A stretch of 64,000 nt of DNA, from the NCBI RefSeq assembly GCF_001613935.1, contig NZ_LQCI01000012.1:62001-126000 (forward strand), in the 5' to 3' direction. Each line of letters begins with the position of its first letter. Position 1 is the stretch's first letter. A program made the position numbers and the translations under genes. Below, piece after piece: positions 43,556 through 51,461 of the stretch. Origin of the DNA: Amycolatopsis regifaucium (GTDB lineage: Bacteria; Actinomycetota; Actinomycetes; Mycobacteriales; Pseudonocardiaceae). The notes beneath the pieces are model-generated. The model ran no database searches. It worked only from the letters and a program-made list of their open reading frames with translations, and was not told the origin of the DNA.

Positions 43556-44041
43556 TCAGTCGGCGTTCTCTTCCTCGCGCTTCCGGCGCCGCGTCTCGGC
43601 GCGCGCCGCGAGGGTGTCGCGGTGCCTGACCATCTGCGAGACGAGCGAGGCGGCGTCGCGCAAGGCTTCCCTGGTGTCGAGTTCGTAGTCGTGATCCGAC
43701 GACTGGTAGCGCGCCCACGCCAGTTCGGTGTCGGTGCCGACAGCGCTCGTCCGCAGCCAGGCCACCGTGGTGTCGATCATCGAATCGAGCTGAGCCAGCC
43801 GCGCGTGCAATCCACCGGCGCCGCTTTCGTCCGGTGCGCCGGCGAACGCGCTGGGCTCGTCGACGGCCTCACCCAGCTTCTCCCGCGCGGTGATGTCGGT
43901 GATCTCCTCGGTGTCGCGTGGCAGCTCCGCCGCCAGCTCCCACCGGCCCCGCGCGTAACGCTCGACCATGACGATCGCGGAGTATCCGTGCAGCGTCGTG
44001 GTGCGGTACACGACTGTGCCGTGCGCCAGGTGGAAGGCCAT
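43556..44041 (-). CDS. Uncharacterised protein
   Basis: A 161-residue soluble protein that I do not recognise. The N-terminal half is predicted beta (HLAHGTVVYRTTTLHGYSAIVMVERY), the C-terminal half helical and charged (LRDAASLVSQMVRHRDTLAARAETRRRKREEE). ATG at 44041 is preceded by TAGCCT at 6 nt, supporting this start. It is a lone gene between the palindrome and a divergent secreted-protein gene. Confidence 0.6.
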   Translation of the reverse strand: MAFHLAHGTVVYRTTTLHGYSAIVMVERYARGRWELAAELPRDTEEITDITAREKLGEAVDEPSAFAGAPDESGAGGLHARLAQLDSMIDTTVAWLRTSAVGTDTELAWARYQSSDHDYELDTREALRDAASLVSQMVRHRDTLAARAETRRRKREEENAD

Positions 44042-44047
44042 GCGCGC

Positions 44048-44053
44048 AGGCTA
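44048..44053 (-). promoter_or_regulatory. Leaderless-type -10 element of the 43556-44041 gene
   Basis: TAGCCT on the minus strand, 6 nt before the ATG. Confidence 0.4.
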
Positions 44054-44154
44054 CCCAGGTGGGAGTTCGTTCCCTCTCGAGCGGGAAGTCCGTCCGCGCG
44101 GATACCGCGAGGCTCGACCTCGACCGGGAAACACCCGGTATCGGAGGGGAAGCC

Positions 44155-44664
44155 ATGAACATCAAGTCGAAGATCGCCGCGGTCGCGGTGCTGGCCGTCG
44201 TCGCGGGAACGTCGGGGGCGACGCAGGCGACGGCGGCTTCGCCGTCCGGGTCGGTCGTCGTGGGCTCGGCGGGAGGCCCGCTGACCTTCCCCGGTTACGA
44301 GGGCGAGCCCGTTCGGTTCGACTTCGCGGCTTTCGGCGAGCCTGGGAAGTCCTCTGGCCGGTTCCACGTGAATCACTTGTCCGTGGCGGGGAAGCTCGTG
44401 GCCGACTTCGACGGCCGGGTCGACTGCGTCGCGCGCGCCGGTGAGCTCGCCATGGTGACCGGCGTGATCGAACGCGCGGACATTCCCGGGCTCCCGGTGA
44501 ACGTCGTCGGCCGCCGAGTCGGCTTCTCGGTACGTGACGAACCGCGCGGTCACGACTGGATCGGCTGGAGCTGGGCTTACGGCTCGATCGAGCAGGACGT
44601 CCTGCCCTGCACCGGACCGGTTCCGTTCTTTCGGACCAGTGAGGGCGGCTACACCGTGCGCTGA
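44155..44664 (+). CDS. Secreted protein of unknown function
   Basis: A 169-residue protein with a signal peptide (MNIKSKIAAVAVLAVVAGTSG, cleavage likely near ATAA). The mature ~140 residues are mostly beta and contain two cysteines (RVDCVARAG, LPCTGPVP) that could pair. It has no recognisable domain. The ATG at 44155 follows GGAGGGG. Exported by Sec; no neighbour suggests a pathway. Confidence 0.65.
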   Translation: MNIKSKIAAVAVLAVVAGTSGATQATAASPSGSVVVGSAGGPLTFPGYEGEPVRFDFAAFGEPGKSSGRFHVNHLSVAGKLVADFDGRVDCVARAGELAMVTGVIERADIPGLPVNVVGRRVGFSVRDEPRGHDWIGWSWAYGSIEQDVLPCTGPVPFFRTSEGGYTVR

Positions 44665-44708
44665 ATCGGCTTGACCCTCACGCCGCGGGAGGGTCGAACC
44701 TGATCGGC

Positions 44709-45056
44709 ATGAGCAAGCATCGAACCGTGTACCGGGCGGAGGACGGCGAGCACGTCGGCTACGTCGTCCCCGCCCGGGACGCTGCTGCCGCGCGTTGGCA
44801 GGCACTGACCGTTTTCGGCTACCCGCTCGGCGGACCGGCCGCCTTCGACGACTCCGTCGCGTTGCTGGAGGCGGAAGGGCTGGCCGTCCTCGCCGACCGC
44901 TGGTCGGTCAAACACGGTGACGACTGGTTCGCCTGCCGCCTGGTCGAGACCTCGCCTGACGAGGTCGTCGTCCAGATCGAGGACTTCGGCGCGGAGGACT
45001 TCGGCAAGCGGCTCAGGCTGGAGCGCCCTGGGCCTGAGGTGTTGAAACGCGCTTAG
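44709..45056 (+). CDS. Uncharacterised small protein
   Basis: A 115-residue soluble protein of alpha/beta character (VYRAEDGEHVGYVVP..., WFACRLVETSPDEVVVQIEDF). I cannot name a family. It has no close Shine-Dalgarno; GGAGGG lies ~16 bases upstream. Its 3' end overlaps the convergent GT87 gene by 44 bp. Confidence 0.55.
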   Translation: MSKHRTVYRAEDGEHVGYVVPARDAAAARWQALTVFGYPLGGPAAFDDSVALLEAEGLAVLADRWSVKHGDDWFACRLVETSPDEVVVQIEDFGAEDFGKRLRLERPGPEVLKRA

Positions 45057-46557
45057 CGTCCGGCGCGCCGTCGAGGAAGCCACCCACCGGATCGTCGTCC
45101 CCGGCGAGGCGGACGAGGTCTGTGCGTGGCCGGTAGATCTCGCGGATCACCAGCGCACACAGGCCGATCACCGCGAGGTCGCGGACCACGACGGTGCCGA
45201 GGAACCAGTCCTCGGGCAGCCCCTTGTTGTCGACGCCGAGGTAGTACATCATCCGCGGCGCCCAGACCAGCGCGTCGATGAGCATCCAGCCGAGCAGCAA
45301 CCGCCAGCGCGGGATCGCGAGCACCGCCAAGGGCACCAGCCACAGCGAGTACTGCGGGCTCCACACCTTGTTGGTCAGCAGGAACGCGGCCACCACGAGG
45401 AAGGCGAGCTGGCCGAGCCGCGGCCGTCGCGGCGCCTTCAGCGCGATGTACCCGATGCCGACGCAAGCGGCGAGGAACAACAGCGCGACGACGGTGTTGA
45501 GCACGACCGGCGTTTCGCCGGTGGCGAGCTTGCCGTCGAAACCGGTCCACCCGGACAGGTGGGAGATCACGTTGTAGAGCGAATCCGGATCCATCGGACG
45601 CACGGTGTTGAGCCGGAAGAACTCCCACCAGCCGGTGGGTGCGGCGAGCGCGAACGGGACGTTGACCACCACGAACGTCACCGCGGCGAGCCCGGCGGTG
45701 AGCGCCCACTGTTTGACCTTGCCCGCGCGCAGGCACAGGAAGAACAGCGGGATGAGCAGAAGCAGCGGATACAGCTTCGCCGCCGCGCCGAGGCCCAGCA
45801 GGAAACCCGCGACCTCCGGCCGCCGCCGGGCCCAGGCGAGCAGCGCGGTCGCGGTGAACGCGGTCGCGATCGCGTCGAAGTTGGTGAACGTGTGCACCAG
45901 CACCAGCGGCGAGATCGCCACCAGGGCGGCGTCCCACGGGCGGCGTTTCAACGACCGGCCGGTCGCCCACACCGTCACCAGCCAGGCCAGCGCGAGCCAG
46001 AGCGCGGAGATGTTGAAGTAGACGGCGACCGGGAGCGCGCCGGGCAGCCAGCCCGATTCCGCGACCGAAAGCCACGCTTCGGTGAGCTTCGCGTTGATCC
46101 ACTGGAACAGCCCGGTCGCGACCGGGTACTCCATGTACCGCGTGGTCTCCTTCACCGTGCCCGCGTTCTCGGTCCACGAAGTCACGTACGGGAAGGTGTC
46201 CGGATTGTTCAGCCGCTCGGAACTGTAGAGCGGGATGATGTCCGAGTAGCACATCGCGACGAACGGGCGGCCCGCCCGCCAGTCGAGCTGGTTCATCCCG
46301 GAGTCGTCGGTGTACTGCTGGATGCAGGACGCCTTGCCGAACCACGACAGCAGCAGCGCGAGGCAGGCCAGCAGCAGCCCGACTCGCTGCGGTGACCAGA
46401 ACCAGTGCCGTCCTACGGCAGCGTGCTCGCCGAGCGGCCCACCGATCGGCCGGGTGGCCGTGGCCACGAGCGGTTCGTTCCAGCTCGGGATGACCCGTTC
46501 GCCCGGGGTGAGGGAGAGCGGGGCCTCGGGCTCCGGCGGGGTCGTCTGGTCGGACAC
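45013..46557 (-). CDS. GT87-family membrane glycosyltransferase
   Basis: A 514-residue polytopic protein (about 11-13 hydrophobic segments) of the GT-C/DUF2029 family, related to polyprenol-phosphate-mannose-dependent alpha-mannosyltransferases that build lipomannan-type glycans on the outer face of the membrane. Features: an acidic pair in the first outer loop (CIQQYTDDSGMNQLDW), YPVATGLFQW, NFDAIATAFTATALLAW and AAAKLYPLLLLIPLF. The place between the rpsF operon and the PBP genes matches the mycobacterial Rv0051-like gene (from memory). GTG at 46557 has TAACAT 7 nt upstream. The longer upstream frame runs into the ROK gene and is rejected. Confidence 0.82.
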   Translation of the reverse strand: MSDQTTPPEPEAPLSLTPGERVIPSWNEPLVATATRPIGGPLGEHAAVGRHWFWSPQRVGLLLACLALLLSWFGKASCIQQYTDDSGMNQLDWRAGRPFVAMCYSDIIPLYSSERLNNPDTFPYVTSWTENAGTVKETTRYMEYPVATGLFQWINAKLTEAWLSVAESGWLPGALPVAVYFNISALWLALAWLVTVWATGRSLKRRPWDAALVAISPLVLVHTFTNFDAIATAFTATALLAWARRRPEVAGFLLGLGAAAKLYPLLLLIPLFFLCLRAGKVKQWALTAGLAAVTFVVVNVPFALAAPTGWWEFFRLNTVRPMDPDSLYNVISHLSGWTGFDGKLATGETPVVLNTVVALLFLAACVGIGYIALKAPRRPRLGQLAFLVVAAFLLTNKVWSPQYSLWLVPLAVLAIPRWRLLLGWMLIDALVWAPRMMYYLGVDNKGLPEDWFLGTVVVRDLAVIGLCALVIREIYRPRTDLVRLAGDDDPVGGFLDGAPDAKRVSTPQAQGAPA

Positions 46558-46564
46558 GTGGCGG

Positions 46565-46570
46565 ATGTTA
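46565..46570 (-). promoter_or_regulatory. Leaderless-type -10 element of the GT87 gene
   Basis: TAACAT on the minus strand, 7 nt before the GTG and just after the ROK gene's stop codon. Confidence 0.45.
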
Positions 46571-46574
46571 GCGC

Positions 46575-47663
46575 CTAACCGGGTGACCATCCGGTGATGT
46601 CGCCGCTGTCGTAGAACCCGGCCAGCACCTCGGCCGCCGCCCCGAACGCGACGACGTCGTCGCCCATCTCGTCGAGATCGACCTGGATCCGTTGCCAGTG
46701 CGGCAAAGGCAGCAGTTCTCGCAGCCGCGCGGCGACGGTGTCGCGGTAGCTCTCCGGCTCGGCGCGGACCGCGCGGCCGGTCAGGACCACGCGTTCGAGG
46801 TCGAGGATCTGGACGAGGTCGGCGAGCCCGGTCCCCAGCAGGCCCGCCGCCTCCTCCGTGGTCGCGGCCGCGTTGTGCAGCACCTCGACGCAGCCGCGGC
46901 GTCCGCAAGCGCAGCGCGGCCCGTCGAAGGCGAGTGTCGTGTGCCCGAACTCGCCGGCGTTGGTCCGGGGTCCGCGGTACAGCTTGCCGTCGATCAGCAG
47001 GCCGACGCCGATCCCGGTGCCGACGAGCACGACGGCGGTCGCGGTTCGGTCGCCCTCGGGCCAGTGCTGGGCGAACGCGGCGGCGTTGGTGTTCTTGTCG
47101 AGCCGCACGGGCACTCCGGTGCGTTTCGCGAGCAGGTCGCGCAGGGGGACGTGGTGCCAGCCCGGCATGTTCGTGGCGTCCCGGACGACACCTTCGCGGT
47201 GGTCTAGCGGTCCGACGGCGCCGACACCGAGGCCGAGCACGCGTTCGCGCTCGACGCCGTCAAGCAGCGTTTCGGTCGCTTCGGCGAGTGCGGAAACGGC
47301 CTGGTCAGGGCTGAATCCCGGCGGCAGCCCGCCACCCTCCGACGCGATGATCTTCCCGGTCAGGTCGGTCCTGAGCACTCGGAAGGAGTCGCGGTCGAGC
47401 TGGGCGCCGAGCGCGTGCCGGGCGTCCGCGCGGACACGCAGCAGCGTGCGCGGCTTGCCGACCCCGGAGGCGGGTTGGCGCTCCTCGTCGAGCAGGCCGG
47501 CGTCGAGCAGTTCGGGGACGATCTTCGAGACGGCCTGCTGGGTGAGGCGGGTGCGTTCGGCGAGTTCGACGCGGCTGAGGCCGCCCGCGCGCAGGATGTG
47601 CGTGAGCAGCAGCGCGCGGTTGTGCTGGCGCAGGCCGCGCAGATTGACCCCGGTCTCCGGCAT
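46575..47663 (-). CDS. ROK-family transcriptional regulator
   Basis: A 362-residue ROK repressor with an N-terminal winged helix (GGLSRVELAERTRLTQQAVSKIVPELLDAGLL) and a sugar-kinase-like domain: RLDKNTNAAAFAQHW, VLVGTGIGVGLLIDGKLYRG, AGEFGHTTL, and the intact zinc motif CACGRRGCVE. ATG at 47663 has AGGA eight bases upstream. Divergent from an oxidoreductase gene with an ACACT/AGTGT repeat between; probably controls that gene in response to a sugar. Confidence 0.88.
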   Translation of the reverse strand: MPETGVNLRGLRQHNRALLLTHILRAGGLSRVELAERTRLTQQAVSKIVPELLDAGLLDEERQPASGVGKPRTLLRVRADARHALGAQLDRDSFRVLRTDLTGKIIASEGGGLPPGFSPDQAVSALAEATETLLDGVERERVLGLGVGAVGPLDHREGVVRDATNMPGWHHVPLRDLLAKRTGVPVRLDKNTNAAAFAQHWPEGDRTATAVVLVGTGIGVGLLIDGKLYRGPRTNAGEFGHTTLAFDGPRCACGRRGCVEVLHNAAATTEEAAGLLGTGLADLVQILDLERVVLTGRAVRAEPESYRDTVAARLRELLPLPHWQRIQVDLDEMGDDVVAFGAAAEVLAGFYDSGDITGWSPG

Positions 47664-47697
47664 AGCGCGCATCCTGCCACGAGTGGCCGATTACGCA

Positions 47698-47717
47698 ACA
47701 CTGTTGTTTAATAGTGT
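47698..47717. promoter_or_regulatory. Inverted repeat between ROK and oxidoreductase genes
   Basis: ACACT (47698-47702), ten-base AT-rich spacer, AGTGT (47713-47717). It overlaps a TTTAAT -10-like element 6 nt before the oxidoreductase ATG, so a bound repressor would block that promoter. Confidence 0.5.
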
Positions 47718-47718
47718 C

Positions 47719-48768
47719 ATGGCTGACTTGCGAGTGGGGATCTTCGGATACGGCATCGGCGGGCGCGTCTTCCACGCCCCGCTGATCAACGCGACGCCGG
47801 GGCTGACCCCGGCCGCGATCGTCACCTCGAATCCGGAACGGGTCGAGCAGGCAGGCGCCGACTATCCGGACGCGGAGGTGCTGCCGGACGCGGACGCGTT
47901 GTTCGCGAAGGCCGGTGAACTGGATCTGGTCGTGGTCAGCACGCCGAACCGCACGCACGGCCCGCTCGCACTCCAGGCGATCGAAGCAGGGCTGCCAGTC
48001 GTCGTCGACAAGCCCTTCGCGCCGACGGCGGCCGAAGCGGCGAAGGTCGTCGAAGCCGCGAAGGCCAAGGGCGTCGGCTTGACGGTGTTCCAGAACCGCC
48101 GGTTCGACTCGGACTTCCTCACCGTGCGAAAGCTCATCGACGCCGGCCGCCTCGGCGCCGTCTTCCGCTTCGAATCACGCTACGACCGATGGGTGCCGGA
48201 ACCGCGGGACAACTGGCGGGAGTTCGGTGACCCCGCCGAGGCGGGCGGGCTGCTCTACGACCTCGGCGCGCATATCGTCGACCAGGCGTTGCAGCTGTTC
48301 GGACCGGTCGCCGAGGTCTACGCGGAGGTCGACAAGCGGCGTGCCGGAGTGTCGGTCGACGACGACGTCTTCGTCGCCCTTCACCACACCAACGGTGTGC
48401 GCTCGCACCTGTGGGCGTCGGCGCTCGCGGGAACCCGGAACCCGCGGTTCCGCGTGCTCGGCGACAAGGCGACGTTCACGAAGTACGGCCTCGACGTCCA
48501 AGAGCCGCAGATCAAGGACGGGCTGCGGCCCGGCGATCCCGGCTGGGGCGTGGAACCGGCATCGGACGCCGGTCGGCTCGGCGTGAACGACGACGTCGAG
48601 ACCGTGCCCACCGAGGTCGGCCGTTACGAGGACTTCTACGCCCAGGTGCGCGACGCGCTTCTCGGCAAGGGCAGCTTCCCGGTCGATCCCGTCTCCGCCG
48701 TGGAGGCGCTCCGGGTCATCGAGGCCGCTCACCTTTCCGGTGCCGAAAAGCGCGTCGTCACCCTCTAG
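47719..48768 (+). CDS. Gfo/Idh/MocA-family oxidoreductase
   Basis: A 349-residue NAD(P)-dependent sugar or cyclitol dehydrogenase. N-terminal Rossmann fold with FGYGIGGRVFHAPLI; VVVSTPNRTHGPLALQAIEAGLPVVVDKPFA contains the catalytic-lysine motif DKPF; the C-terminal domain has GGLLYDLGAHIVDQALQLFG with the conserved DxGAHxxD. Substrate unknown. Its divergent ROK regulator supports a sugar or inositol-type substrate. The stop abuts the stop of the convergent PBP gene with no gap. Confidence 0.9.
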   Translation: MADLRVGIFGYGIGGRVFHAPLINATPGLTPAAIVTSNPERVEQAGADYPDAEVLPDADALFAKAGELDLVVVSTPNRTHGPLALQAIEAGLPVVVDKPFAPTAAEAAKVVEAAKAKGVGLTVFQNRRFDSDFLTVRKLIDAGRLGAVFRFESRYDRWVPEPRDNWREFGDPAEAGGLLYDLGAHIVDQALQLFGPVAEVYAEVDKRRAGVSVDDDVFVALHHTNGVRSHLWASALAGTRNPRFRVLGDKATFTKYGLDVQEPQIKDGLRPGDPGWGVEPASDAGRLGVNDDVETVPTEVGRYEDFYAQVRDALLGKGSFPVDPVSAVEALRVIEAAHLSGAEKRVVTL

Positions 48769-51303
48769 CTATCCGTTGTCGCCTCTGCCGCCGCCACGGC
48801 CGGGACCGTTGCCACCGCTCTCTTCGCCGTTGTTCTCACTGGACGACGGTGGGTTCCGCGAGCTGGACGGCGGTTCCTCGTTCCGCGAAGACGACCCTGT
48901 CGACGGGCCGGTCGACGGAGTACCGGTCTCGCCGCCCGGGTCCTCGTTTTCGTCCGGCGGGGCTTGCGTCGATGGGACGTTGTTGGGGTTGTCGTCCCCG
49001 CCGATGATCTTGACCTTGTCGAAGCGCTCGCCCGGCTTCCCGTTCAGGTACAGGGAAATGAACTTCTGCCAGATCGGCCCGGCGATCGTCGAACCGAAGA
49101 TCGCCTTGCCGTTCTTGCCCTTCAGCGGCTTGTCACCGTCGCCGCCGACCCAGACCGCGGCCGAGATCGACGGCGTGTAGCCGACCATCCAGGTCTGCGA
49201 GTTCGAGTCCTTCGCCGACGCGGGCTCGCCCGGACGGTAGGTGTGCTGCTGGGTCCCGGTCTTGCCCGCGCACTCGTGGCCATTGGGGCACTTGAGCTTC
49301 GAGAACGGGATGACCCCCTTGAGCGACTCGGTGACGTTGCCGGCGATCTGCTTGCTCTTGTCGGCGTCGTCGGAGAACGCGGGCTTCGCCTCTTCCGGAG
49401 CGGAGTACGCGGCTTCGTCCTGCGAGTTGGTCACCTTGGCGACGAAGTGCCTGTCCCGTCGCTGGCCATCGCCCGCGAAAGTCGCGTACGCGGCGGCCAT
49501 GTCCTCCGGGCTGACGGCCGTCTTGCCACCGCCGAGCGCGATGTTGTTGTCGGCGAACAGTTCGGAGGCGCCGTCGGGCGCGGGTTTGACCCCGGCGTCC
49601 TTGGCGGCCTGCGCCACCGGGCCCGGCTTGGTCACGTTCACGACCATGTCGTAGAACACAGTGTTCGCCGAGCGCTGCATCGCCTCGGACACCGTGCACT
49701 GTGCCGAACAGGAACTGCCGGGACCGGCGTTCCGGATCGTCTGCTTCCCGAACTGCCGGTTGTTGGATCCGTCGAACGTCGAGTTGATGCCGCCCTTGCC
49801 GAGCTGCAGGTACGCGGTGAGGTCGAACGGCTTCATCGACGAGCCGGGGTTCTGTGGCGTGTTCGCCCAGTCCCGGCCCTTTTGATCCTTGCCGTCGGGC
49901 CCCTTCACGATGGAAGGGCCGCCGTAGTACGCCTTCACGCCCCCGGTCTTGGGGTCGATCGCGACGAGCGCGTTGAGCAGGTTCTCGTCGGTCTGGCCCT
50001 TCATCCCGTCGGCCACCGCCTGCTCGGCCGCGGCCTGCGCCTTCGGGTCGATGGTCGTGTAGACCTTGTAACCGCCCCGGTAATAGACGTCGGCGGTGAT
50101 GCCGTTCGCGGCCAGTTCTTCCTTGACCTTGTCGCGGATGAACGGGTTGACCACCCCGGCCTGCTGCTTGTCCTCTTGCGGGATCGGCGTCGGGAACTGA
50201 AGGTTCGCGCGATCCGCGGCGGAGAGGAAACCGTTCTGCACCATGCGGTTCAGCGCCACGGTCCACCGGTCGTTCGCGACCTTCGGGTTCTCCGAGCGGC
50301 CGGGCTGCTGGATGAGCCCCGCGAGCAGCGCCGCCTCGGACGCGTTCAGCTCGCCGGCGGGCTTGCCGAAGAACGCCTGCGCGGCCGACTCGATCCCGTA
50401 TGCGCCACGCCCGAAGTAGATGATGTTCAGGTACGCCGAGATGATGTCCTTCTTCTCGTACGTCTGGTTCATTTTGAAGGACTTGGCGAGTTCGGTCCAT
50501 TTACGGGAGAGCGACGATTCGTCATCCCCGCTGGCGACCTTGATGTACTGCTGGGAGATGGTCGAACCACCGCCCTTGCCCGCGGTCACCTGGTTGTAGA
50601 TCGCGCGCAGGATGCCGCCGATGTCGAAACCGGAGTTCGTCTCGAAGGAGGCGTCCTCGGTGGCGATGACGGCCTTCTTGACGATGTCCGGGATCTGCTC
50701 CGGCGTCAAAATCTGCCGGTTGCCGCCCTTGGGCACGTCCTTGCCCATCTCGGTGTTGTCGGCGTAGTAGTAGGTCACCGCCTGGCCCTGCGTGGCCGCG
50801 ACGGCCTGCGGCGACGGGACGTCGACGAGGAAGTAGGTGATCACGAACGCGATCGCCGGGATGACGAAGAACAGGCAGAACAGCGCGAGCAGCACCCGCC
50901 GGATCCGTCTCCACTTGCGCTTCTTGCGTTGCGCCGGGGTGAGGACGGGCTTGCCGTCCTCGTCGGTCTCCTGGCCGGGCCGGTCGTCGTCGTACGGCTC
51001 TTCGTAGCCGCGGTCGGCGTCGTACCGGTGCTCTGTGCCGTTGTGCTCGTGATGCGTGATGAGGTCCGGCTCGTGCTGCGGCGCGACCGGTGGTCGCTGC
51101 GAACGTCGCGGCGGCGGCTGCTGGGGCGGCCCCTGCTGCCGTTGCCACGGCGCTTGCCCGGGACCTTGCTGGTGGGCGCCCGGTCGCTGTCCGTGGCCCG
51201 GAGGCGGGCCCGCGGGACGACGGGGCGGTCCGGCCGGGCGTTGCGGACGACGTGCGGGGTCAGGGTCCTGACCTGGCCATCCGCCGTGGGGATCGTCGTT
51301 CAC
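48769..51303 (-). CDS. Bifunctional penicillin-binding protein (copy A, downstream)
   Basis: An 844-residue class A PBP: a cytoplasmic Pro/Gln/Arg-rich tail (~130 residues), one membrane helix (136-160), GT51 glycosyltransferase with catalytic Glu in TEDASF (E216) and GGSTISQQYIK (245-255), then the transpeptidase with SSMK (488-491), SAN (545-547) and KTGT (681-684). It ends in a Ser/Glu/Pro- and Gly/Arg-rich tail outside the cell. It polymerises and crosslinks peptidoglycan. GTG at 51303 with GGAGGA. Tandem paralogue of the next gene. Confidence 0.93.
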   Translation of the reverse strand: MNDDPHGGWPGQDPDPARRPQRPAGPPRRPAGPPPGHGQRPGAHQQGPGQAPWQRQQGPPQQPPPRRSQRPPVAPQHEPDLITHHEHNGTEHRYDADRGYEEPYDDDRPGQETDEDGKPVLTPAQRKKRKWRRIRRVLLALFCLFFVIPAIAFVITYFLVDVPSPQAVAATQGQAVTYYYADNTEMGKDVPKGGNRQILTPEQIPDIVKKAVIATEDASFETNSGFDIGGILRAIYNQVTAGKGGGSTISQQYIKVASGDDESSLSRKWTELAKSFKMNQTYEKKDIISAYLNIIYFGRGAYGIESAAQAFFGKPAGELNASEAALLAGLIQQPGRSENPKVANDRWTVALNRMVQNGFLSAADRANLQFPTPIPQEDKQQAGVVNPFIRDKVKEELAANGITADVYYRGGYKVYTTIDPKAQAAAEQAVADGMKGQTDENLLNALVAIDPKTGGVKAYYGGPSIVKGPDGKDQKGRDWANTPQNPGSSMKPFDLTAYLQLGKGGINSTFDGSNNRQFGKQTIRNAGPGSSCSAQCTVSEAMQRSANTVFYDMVVNVTKPGPVAQAAKDAGVKPAPDGASELFADNNIALGGGKTAVSPEDMAAAYATFAGDGQRRDRHFVAKVTNSQDEAAYSAPEEAKPAFSDDADKSKQIAGNVTESLKGVIPFSKLKCPNGHECAGKTGTQQHTYRPGEPASAKDSNSQTWMVGYTPSISAAVWVGGDGDKPLKGKNGKAIFGSTIAGPIWQKFISLYLNGKPGERFDKVKIIGGDDNPNNVPSTQAPPDENEDPGGETGTPSTGPSTGSSSRNEEPPSSSRNPPSSSENNGEESGGNGPGRGGGRGDNG

Positions 51304-51408
51304 TTGGACGTCCTCCGAACCTTTCCGTGGTGAGCGCGGTCCTGCGGTCGCAGGTCTCCTTCTGGAGAAGACGTGTCAGATCCGTTCAGGTTCATCGGGT
51401 ACGGCGAA

Positions 51409-51444
51409 AAGAAGGTGTGCCAGGCTCGGTCGGCACACCTTCTT
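51409..51444 (-). terminator. Terminator between the two PBP genes
   Basis: A perfect 13-bp stem, AAGAAGGTGTGCC (51409-51421) with GGCACACCTTCTT (51432-51444). On the minus strand it is followed by TTCGCC after a run of Ts in the stem end. It lies 18 bp after the stop of the upstream PBP gene, so copy A should have its own promoter. Confidence 0.75.
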
Positions 51445-51461
51445 CAGTCGTTTTCGCCCGG

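Noticed and set aside
46558..46908. N-terminal extension of the GT87 protein into the ROK gene
   Set aside because: The extension is antisense-like Arg/Gly-rich sequence overlapping a conserved ROK C-terminus, and a leaderless promoter precedes the GTG at 46557.
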